Assembly (NCBI GenBank): GCA_000754455.1
Contig: JNSE01000024.1
Span: 1 to 11,274, forward strand
Source of the DNA: an actinobacterium acAMD-2
GTDB lineage: Bacteria > Actinomycetota > Actinomycetes > UBA12327
Direction: 5' to 3'
DNA: 11,274 nt
Below, piece by piece: positions 5,900 through 11,274 of the stretch. A program made the position numbers and the translations under genes. Under the pieces are notes generated by a model, which had not been told where the DNA came from, did not search any database, and saw only the letters and a program-made list of their open reading frames with translations. Position 1 is the first letter of the stretch, and each line of letters begins with the position of its first letter.

Positions 5900-7492
5900 A
5901 TGAAATCGGCAACAGTTCGCCTCGCTACGACCGTTATTTTGACGGCAATCCTTGCGGCCTTAGGGATGAACGCAGCATCTCCTGCCCAGGCGGCGGGGTA
6001 TGTGCCGATCAGTGGTGCGGGGTCGACCTGGAGTCAAAACGCCCTTGACCAATGGCGACGAAACGTTGATCAATTTGGCATTCGCGTGAACTATCAGGGC
6101 ACGGGTTCTTCGGATGGCCGTAATCAATTCCGTAACGGCACCGTCGACTTCGCAGTCACGGAAATTCCTTACGGTCTTAAAGATGGAAACGTTATCGACC
6201 AGCCGCCGAATCGCAAGTACGCCTACATGCCGATTGTTGCTGGTGGCACATCCTTGATGTACAACTTGACTATCTCTGGAAAGCGCGTAACGAATTTGCG
6301 CTTGTCAGGATTGACCGTGGCGAAGATCTTTACCGGCACCATCAAGTCGTGGAATGACCCTGCGATCAAAGCTGACAACCCCGGCTTGTCCATGCCATCG
6401 CGCCGGATCGTTCCGGTGGTTCGCTCCGACGGTTCGGGTACCACGGCACAGATGACTGCTTACCTGGCCAAGCAATACCCATCAGTGTGGAATTCCTACT
6501 GCGCCAAGGCGGGACGCTCCACCCCGTGTGGGGCGACATCTAGCTATCCGATTGTTTCTGGTGGTGGATTTACGGCACAGGCAGGTTCGTTGGGCGTGAG
6601 CGGTTACGTATCTCAGGAACAAAATGTGGGAACGATTACCTACGTTGAATACAGCTACGCGTTGAACACTGGTTACCCGGTGGCGAAGTTGTTGAACAAG
6701 TCTGGTTACTACGTTGAGCCGACGCCAAACAACACGGCCGTGGGTTTGCAGGGTGTCAAGATCAACACCAATCCCACATCAAGCGCGTACCTGACCAGTG
6801 ATCTGACCGGTGTGTACAACAACAGCGACCGTCGTGCCTATCCGATGTCGAGCTACAGCTACATGGTGATCCCGACGAAGATTGAAGGCACGCTTAATGC
6901 GAACAAGGGAAAGACCTTGGGTGCCTTTGCCTACTACTTCTTGTGCGAAGGCCAGCGTCAAGCTCCAGTTTTGGGCTATTCACCATTGCCGCTGAACTTG
7001 GTGCAAGCTGGTTTGGCTCAGGTACGGCGTATTCCTGGTGTCGAAGCCAAGGCAATTGATATCAAGAAGTGCAATAACCCGACGTTTAGTTCCGACGGGA
7101 AGAACCTTCTCGCAAAGAATGCGGCACAACCGCAGTCCTGCGATAAGCAAGGCTCCATACAGTGCGCCACAGGCACCGGAGGAGCGTCAAAGACATCAAC
7201 ATCCGTGTCATCTTCGGGTTCAGCGAACACGCCAACGACGACTGGTGGAAGTACCGGGACCACTGGCGCAGCAGGTGGCACAACAACGACAGGTGGCACT
7301 GGGCAAACCGCAGCCAGTGGCGATTCCGGTCAAGGCATTTCCACGGTCAATGGCACAGCGGTCACGCTGCCTGTCTCCAGCCGATGGGGACTTGAACAAG
7401 CAGCCATGGTGTTCGCCGCTATTACTTTGCTCGTTGTGCTGATTGCCCCGCCTTTGGTGGCGCGACGACTGAGCGCGGGGACGAAGAAATGA
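5900..7492 (+). CDS. pstS: PstS-like phosphate-binding protein with C-terminal membrane anchor
   Basis: Extracytoplasmic binding protein of the PstS family, 530 residues. Seen: a Sec signal peptide (1-31, ending ASPAQA) without a lipobox; the binding domain about 35-390; a low-complexity Gly/Ser/Thr linker about 423-480; a hydrophobic anchor about 498-520 followed by ARRLSAGTKK inside. Binding-site motifs against E. coli PstS: GAGSTW gives Thr43 (T10), GTGSSDG gives Ser70 (S38), RSDGSGTT gives Arg175, Ser179, Gly180 and Thr181 (R135, S139-T141). The Asp56 position is Glu88 (VDFAVTEIP). PstS is normally a lipoprotein in Gram-positives and about 350-380 residues, so the linker and anchor are extra. 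ATG 5900 has AAAGGAAG at 5886-5893; ATG 5873, overlapping the pstA stop, is an in-frame alternative adding nine residues. The stop overlaps the next start (ATGA, 7489-7492). Confidence 0.88.
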   Translation: MKSATVRLATTVILTAILAALGMNAASPAQAAGYVPISGAGSTWSQNALDQWRRNVDQFGIRVNYQGTGSSDGRNQFRNGTVDFAVTEIPYGLKDGNVIDQPPNRKYAYMPIVAGGTSLMYNLTISGKRVTNLRLSGLTVAKIFTGTIKSWNDPAIKADNPGLSMPSRRIVPVVRSDGSGTTAQMTAYLAKQYPSVWNSYCAKAGRSTPCGATSSYPIVSGGGFTAQAGSLGVSGYVSQEQNVGTITYVEYSYALNTGYPVAKLLNKSGYYVEPTPNNTAVGLQGVKINTNPTSSAYLTSDLTGVYNNSDRRAYPMSSYSYMVIPTKIEGTLNANKGKTLGAFAYYFLCEGQRQAPVLGYSPLPLNLVQAGLAQVRRIPGVEAKAIDIKKCNNPTFSSDGKNLLAKNAAQPQSCDKQGSIQCATGTGGASKTSTSVSSSGSANTPTTTGGSTGTTGAAGGTTTTGGTGQTAASGDSGQGISTVNGTAVTLPVSSRWGLEQAAMVFAAITLLVVLIAPPLVARRLSAGTKK

Positions 7493-9828
7493 ATCAACGC
7501 ATGAAAGCGCGGTTGAGCGCATCCGCAGTCCTGGCTATTGCGGTGATGACACTGGCTCCGCTGACGCAAGTCAGTGCATCACCCGTGCGCGCGCTCACCA
7601 GCTCAGCAGTAACGGTTGATGGCAGAGGAGACTTTTCTGCCCTGCAGGTCACCGTGGCCCAGACCCGGAACCTGCTTGATCAAGTGGTGGAGATTTCTTG
7701 GGAAGGTGCCACCCCAACCCAACCTGGTAGTGGTCAGTACGCCATCAACTACCTGCAGATCATGCAGTGTTGGGGTGATGATCCAGCGGGACCGGATCGT
7801 GAGCAATGCCAGTACGGCGGCTTAACGGGCGACTCCCGAGGCGGTGCCCAAACTGCATCGCGCCAGGTCAATTACGGTGCGAACTTGATCGACCCGCTCG
7901 AGAACTTAAAGCCCCCCGCTGGGTCTTTGTCCAATGTCTATGTTCCCTTCCAATCGGTAACAGGCAAGACCACGGATTCGGCAGTAAATGAGTTTTACGA
8001 TGGCTCAACCACCAACGAAGTGCCGTATTCGCAAACACGCGTTGATGGCACTGGACGTGAGTACTTCAATGTGCAAACCCTGAAGGATGCCCCGGGTCTT
8101 GGCTGTGGTGAACCCATTGACAACGGCACCAGCGTCAAGGGTCGGTCGTGTTGGTTAGTCATCGTTCCGCGGAGCAATCGTGAAGTTGATGGCTCAGTGC
8201 GGACTATCTCCACCAGTGATCAGTTGGTTTCCTCTCCACTGAGTCAATCCAACTGGAACAACCGCCTCGTGGTGAAGTTGCAATTTGAGCCAGCGGGGCA
8301 ACCGTGTCCCTTGGGCCGCGAAGAGCGCAAGACGGTGGGCCACGAGCAAATTGCTGAAGCGATTTTGCGCTGGCAACCAAAGTTATGTGAAGGCAAGGGA
8401 GCGGTGTACTCCTACTCCCAGGTGAGCGACGAGACTGCCCGACGTGAGTTGAGGTCCGATGACCCAGGCTTGGTGTATGTGTCGAAGCCACTTGAACCGG
8501 GGAGTGTGCCGAGTGCTACTCCTGCGGTGTACGCACCCGTTGGGGTTTCAGGATTGACCATTGCCTTCAACATTGAGAGCCAATCGCCGTTTCGTGCTTC
8601 TCCTGAGATCAAGCAACGTGATGGCCAGCGGATCACCACATTAAAACTCACTCCGCGTCTCGTGGCGAAGTTGCTGACGCAGTCCTATCGCCGCGCTGTC
8701 GATGTTGAAGCTCCCTCAGTCGCGGGAAATCCGCTCGACATGACCAAGGATCCTGATTTCAAACAGATCAACTCTCAATTTGATGGACTGTCGATCAGTC
8801 TTTCGGATTTGTTGTTGCCTGCTGGTCGTTCAGATGCCGTCTCTACCGTGTGGAAGTGGTTGGAGTCTGATCCCGAAGCCGCGGCCTTTATCAAGGGAAC
8901 CCCAGACCCTTGGGGCATGAAGGTTAACCCCAATTACAAGGCGCTTCGACTTGCCCGCGACGACTACCCCAAGGCCGACCCCTTTTGTCGTTCCTTTGTC
9001 GATGCTCGCCCCAAACTGTGCACGTTGGATGCGCACCCCTATGCGGCCGACATGGGCTCAGCCGCGCGAGCGGCTGCCCGCGGTGACAGCTTGGCTCGAT
9101 CGAATTGGGATCCCACTGCCGAACCTCCATCCTGGAAAAAGGGCGCGGTTCAACCAACCGGAACACGCGCGTTAATGGCACTGGTTGACACTGCATCCGC
9201 GGAACGTTTTGGTTTGGTTACTGCGGCCATTCGCAATGCCAATGGCGCGTTCGTTAAGCCAACCACCACATCAATGTCAGCTGCCTTGACCGGAGCAACG
9301 TTGAATGCTGATAAGTCGGTACTGGTGGTTAACCCTGCCTACAAGAACGACTTGGCGTACCCGCTGACCCAGATCTCCTACGCAGCCACGGTGCCTGCGG
9401 CGCTCTCGGCTTTGGCCCGCGCTGATTACGCGACCTTGTTGAACTATGCAGCTGCTGATGGTCAAACCTTCGGACTCGAACCAGGCGAGCTTCCCGCTGG
9501 GTATGCACCGATGTCCGCAGCGTTGCGTGCCAAGACGATCGCGGTGGCGACCCAGATCAAGAACTACAAGCCAGGTGTGACTCCAAGTGAACAAACCGTA
9601 AACGAATCGACCCCCACTGATGCCGGTACGGGAAATCCTGTGTCGGTCGAGACCTTGATGGAGTCATCAACAAATGACTCACTGACCGTCAATACAGCGG
9701 AAACCAGCTTGATTGCGGCCACGGTCAACCCGCTGGGCAAGGTGCGGTTTGTGCCTGCGGTGATCCTGCTGCTCAGCCTTGTGGCGGGAGCGGGCGGGGC
9801 ATTCCTGATTCGCCTAGGCCGGGCCTAA
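7489..9828 (+). CDS. Large secreted, C-terminally anchored protein with a divergent PstS-like fold
   Basis: A 779-residue exported protein. Seen: a signal peptide (about 1-32, ending QVSASP); an N-terminal region (about 42-330) with VEISWEGATPT (67-77), suggestive of an Ig-like strand pair, and cysteines at 94, 107, 206, 221, 273 and 300; then a stretch that tracks the preceding PstS-like protein block by block: VGVSGLTIAFNI (351-362) with GGTSLMYNL, LTPRLVAKLLTQSY (387-400) with LSGLTVAKIFTGTI, LLLPAGRSDAVST (441-453) with IVPVVRSDGSGTT, and NYAAADGQTFGLEPGELPAG (652-671) with the YYFLCEGQRQAPVLGYSPLP region. A Ser/Thr-rich tail and a hydrophobic anchor (about 755-775) end it. The phosphate loop is degenerate (RSDAVST), so ligand binding is doubtful. 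It overlaps the pstS-like stop by four bases and is probably translationally coupled; a second ATG lies at 7501. It may be a surface partner or scaffold for the transporter. Function is inferred from context only. Confidence 0.85.
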   Translation: MNQRMKARLSASAVLAIAVMTLAPLTQVSASPVRALTSSAVTVDGRGDFSALQVTVAQTRNLLDQVVEISWEGATPTQPGSGQYAINYLQIMQCWGDDPAGPDREQCQYGGLTGDSRGGAQTASRQVNYGANLIDPLENLKPPAGSLSNVYVPFQSVTGKTTDSAVNEFYDGSTTNEVPYSQTRVDGTGREYFNVQTLKDAPGLGCGEPIDNGTSVKGRSCWLVIVPRSNREVDGSVRTISTSDQLVSSPLSQSNWNNRLVVKLQFEPAGQPCPLGREERKTVGHEQIAEAILRWQPKLCEGKGAVYSYSQVSDETARRELRSDDPGLVYVSKPLEPGSVPSATPAVYAPVGVSGLTIAFNIESQSPFRASPEIKQRDGQRITTLKLTPRLVAKLLTQSYRRAVDVEAPSVAGNPLDMTKDPDFKQINSQFDGLSISLSDLLLPAGRSDAVSTVWKWLESDPEAAAFIKGTPDPWGMKVNPNYKALRLARDDYPKADPFCRSFVDARPKLCTLDAHPYAADMGSAARAAARGDSLARSNWDPTAEPPSWKKGAVQPTGTRALMALVDTASAERFGLVTAAIRNANGAFVKPTTTSMSAALTGATLNADKSVLVVNPAYKNDLAYPLTQISYAATVPAALSALARADYATLLNYAAADGQTFGLEPGELPAGYAPMSAALRAKTIAVATQIKNYKPGVTPSEQTVNESTPTDAGTGNPVSVETLMESSTNDSLTVNTAETSLIAATVNPLGKVRFVPAVILLLSLVAGAGGAFLIRLGRA

Positions 9829-9874
9829 ACCCGCAACCCGGACTTGGGAAACCGTCCCCAAAAGTCATTGTGAA

Positions 9875-9918
9875 GTTCACCAACTGATCAACTTGGTGTC
9901 CCTTGGACTCAACCTTGG
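9875..9918 (+). promoter_or_regulatory. PHO-box-like repeats upstream of the third PstS-like gene
   Basis: GTTCACCAACT (9875-9885) is followed directly by GATCAACTTGG (9886-9896): two units in 11-bp phase sharing the G-x-TCA-x-C core of the Streptomyces PHO box. The next two 11-mers (to 9918) are weaker. GTTCACC also occurs in phased form upstream of the pst operon, which suggests that both units answer to the same phosphate-response regulator. The same stretch also holds CACCAA (9878-9883) and TTGGTG (9893-9898) as an inverted repeat. Confidence 0.5.
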
Positions 9919-10012
9919 TCAGTCAAGGTAAGCGTGCATTCAAAGTTCGCGCCTAGCGTTTCCACGAGTGCGAACGAGCTGGATCAAGACTGATTCAGAT
10001 GGATCTCACGAC

Positions 10013-10017
10013 AAGGA
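10013..10017 (+). promoter_or_regulatory. Ribosome-binding site fixing the start at 10023
   Basis: AAGGA lies five bases before ATG 10023. The in-frame ATG at 9999 has no comparable site and would put this one inside the gene; starting at 10023 also gives a compact, standard signal peptide. Confidence 0.65.
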
Positions 10018-10022
10018 CTGAC

Positions 10023-11027
10023 ATGAAGTTCACCTTCAATAAGCCAGTAGCAGCCGTTGTGGCTTGCGGACTGGCAATGATTTCTCTGGGGGCAGTTGCC
10101 GGTACGGCTTCGGCAGACCCCGTTGGCACTCCCACGCAGCGCACGCTCGCAGGTATGGGATCTGACACCACGTACAACGTTCTCAACGGTCTCTCCGAAG
10201 TTGTCACCATCGGTGGCGTGAAGCAACTCGCTTCGTATGACCCGATCCCGTCCACCTCGCTGATCAGCCCGAAGGCTGCAGCCAACTGCCAGAACCTGAC
10301 GCGCCCCAACGGTTCGGGTGCGGGTCGTACCGCGTTGATCAACTCCTTGACGCCAGGTAACGCCATTGAGGGCTGCTATGACTTCGCACGTTCCTCATCG
10401 CTGTCGTTGACCGCTGTCGCCACTGCAACCGGTGGATTGACTTACATCCCCTTTGGTGTGGATGCCTTCACCTACGCCGTAGCCAAGGACAGCGCGATTC
10501 CTCGCGACCTCTCGCTCAATGACGTCAAGTCGATCTACCGCTGTGAAGTACCGGAATACCAGCCCTACATCCCGCAGTCAGGTTCGGGAACGCGCAGCTA
10601 CTGGTTGGCTCAGATGGGTATCACCGAGACGCAGGTTCTCAACACCTACACGTGCATCAAGGATGTTAAGAACGGTTCAATCATCCAGGAGCACGACGGT
10701 CGCGTGTTGACCAAGTCCAACGAAATTGCACCGTTCTCGATTGCTAACTACGTCGCACAAGGCGCTGGTGTGCAAACCGACCTCCGCGGTATTGCTGACT
10801 TGGGCAACATGGATGCCAAGAGCTCACTCAACCCGACCACCACGTCGACGTTGAAGCGTGACATCTACAACGTCGTCCCGACGACCAAGCTCGCCGTCTC
10901 CCCATGGAGCGACGTGTTCGTTGGCGGCTCATCTCTGGTTTGCACCAACACCGAAACGATCACCAAGTACGGCTTCGGTTTGAATGCGAGCTGTGGTTCG
11001 ACCACGAACCAAACCCCGTTGAGTTAA
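10023..11027 (+). CDS. Secreted PstS-superfamily binding protein, divergent ligand site
   Basis: A 334-residue exported protein. Seen: a Sec signal peptide (1-31, cleavage after GTASA), no lipobox at the cleavage site and no C-terminal anchor, so it is probably released or loosely held. Motifs fall in PstS order: GMGSDTTYNV (44-53) where PstS has GAGATF, RPNGSGAG (94-101) where PstS has the GxGSSGG loop, DFARSSS (120-126) where PstS has DFGASDA, YIPFGVDAFTYAV (141-153), LSLNDVKSIYRC (163-174), and QSGSGTRSYW (185-194) where PstS has RADGSGTSF. The E. coli Arg135 and Asp56 equivalents appear to be absent, falling on Pro184 and Ser125; Arg191 could replace the former. Six cysteines lie in the mature part (89, 118, 174, 211, 307, 324), which would allow disulfides. 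All 13 lysines use AAG, suggesting high expression. It has its own upstream control region and a terminator. The ligand may be phosphate or something else. Confidence 0.85.
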   Translation: MKFTFNKPVAAVVACGLAMISLGAVAGTASADPVGTPTQRTLAGMGSDTTYNVLNGLSEVVTIGGVKQLASYDPIPSTSLISPKAAANCQNLTRPNGSGAGRTALINSLTPGNAIEGCYDFARSSSLSLTAVATATGGLTYIPFGVDAFTYAVAKDSAIPRDLSLNDVKSIYRCEVPEYQPYIPQSGSGTRSYWLAQMGITETQVLNTYTCIKDVKNGSIIQEHDGRVLTKSNEIAPFSIANYVAQGAGVQTDLRGIADLGNMDAKSSLNPTTTSTLKRDIYNVVPTTKLAVSPWSDVFVGGSSLVCTNTETITKYGFGLNASCGSTTNQTPLS

Positions 11028-11034
11028 TACGGAA

Positions 11035-11068
11035 GGTGCCGGGGATCACGGACATGATCCCCGGCACC
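11035..11068 (+). terminator. Perfect 14-bp GC-rich hairpin after the third PstS-like gene
   Basis: GGTGCCGGGGATCA (11035-11048), a six-base loop CGGACA, then its exact complement (11055-11068), starting seven bases after the stop codon. There is no T-run (TATTAACC follows), as is common for actinobacterial hairpin terminators. It may end transcription, or protect the 3' end while allowing some read-through to the next gene. Confidence 0.75.
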
Positions 11069-11086
11069 TATTAACCAAGCAGAAGC

Positions 11087-11111
11087 CGATGTCGCTCAAG
11101 AGCAGACATCG
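11087..11111 (+). other. Second hairpin in the leader of the downstream gene
   Basis: CGATGTC (11087-11093) and GACATCG (11105-11111) are exact complements; the stem can extend through GC/GC around a bulged A, leaving a six-base loop. It lies 19 bases after the terminator and 69 bases before the next start codon. It could be a second terminator arm or a 5' leader structure. No known riboswitch or attenuator was recognised. Confidence 0.4.
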
Positions 11112-11180
11112 AGGGTTCGCCAGCAAGCAATCCACGTGTGAACACATCACGAGCCACACCCTCTACAAGGAGAAATCATA

Positions 11181-11274
11181 GTGTTGAACAAGAATCCCCG
11201 TGCCGCTGTTGCGGCCCTGTGCCTAGCCCTCGTTGCCGCCGGCAGCGTTGTGCTTGCGACACCAGCTCAGGCCG
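11181..11274 (+). CDS. Secreted protein, N-terminal signal peptide only (runs off window)
   Basis: Only the first 31 codons are present. They read as a complete Sec-type signal peptide: basic start (MLNKNPR), a hydrophobic core about 8-26, then TPAQA as a likely cleavage site. The start is GTG 11181, with AAGGAGAAA at 11167-11175; TTG 11184 is also possible. It lies 153 bp after the third PstS-like gene, across the hairpin terminator. The signal peptide resembles those of the preceding binding proteins in composition only. The mature protein is outside the window, so no family can be named. Confidence 0.7.
   Translation, partial: MLNKNPRAAVAALCLALVAAGSVVLATPAQA

Noticed and set aside
7018..7299. 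Minus-strand frame rich in Val and Pro opposite the linker
   Set aside because: It is the complement of the Gly/Ser/Thr-rich linker codons of the PstS-like gene and has no start signal or family resemblance.
7186..7330. Repetitive GGT/ACC-type sequence as a DNA repeat or mobile element
   Set aside because: It is explained as a low-complexity protein linker within an intact reading frame.
9842..9865. Possible terminator hairpin after the 779-residue gene
   Set aside because: The stem has two bulges and no T-run, so it is not clearly better than chance.
10065..10067. Cys15 of the third PstS-like protein as a lipobox (VVAC)
   Set aside because: The hydrophobic core before it is only about seven residues; a normal signal-peptidase site (GTASA) with a full core lies further on.

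Overview
The window is bacterial chromosome from a moderate-GC actinobacterium (GC in the mid-50s by eye). The evidence is the GTG starts, a FemX-type peptidoglycan branching enzyme beside an alanine-racemase-like protein, a TAnnnT promoter that seems to give a leaderless mRNA, and PHO-box-like 11-bp phased repeats like those described in Streptomyces. No species can be named. No RNA gene, mobile element or CRISPR array was seen.

Left part, minus strand (1-3091): a divergent homologue of red chlorophyll catabolite reductase, cut by the window start; then, upstream of it and read in the order femX-like to alr-like, a two-gene cell-wall unit. The intergenic region 3092-3241 is divergent. It holds the leaderless femX-like promoter on one strand and a candidate PHO box serving the rightward genes on the other.

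Right part, plus strand (3242-9828): a tightly packed operon, with three of its four gene junctions being 4-base stop/start overlaps and the fourth a 2-base gap. It reads: a small soluble protein with two YegP/DUF1508-like modules; PstC; PstA; a PstS-like binding protein with a Sec signal, a Gly/Ser/Thr linker and a C-terminal membrane anchor; and a 779-residue secreted, C-terminally anchored protein that I read as a very divergent, enlarged PstS-fold protein. A second unit (10023-11027) has its own candidate PHO box and encodes a free secreted PstS-like protein, closed by a perfect 14-bp hairpin. A further exported protein begins at 11181 and runs off the window.

The genes look like a phosphate-starvation ABC importer locus that has been elaborated. 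There are three different PstS-superfamily proteins, two tethered to the membrane at their C-terminus instead of by a lipid, and the residues that define phosphate binding in E. coli PstS are changed to different degrees in each. No ATPase (pstB) or phoU lies in the window. The PHO-box-like sites argue for phosphate control; the altered binding residues leave open whether all three proteins bind phosphate.
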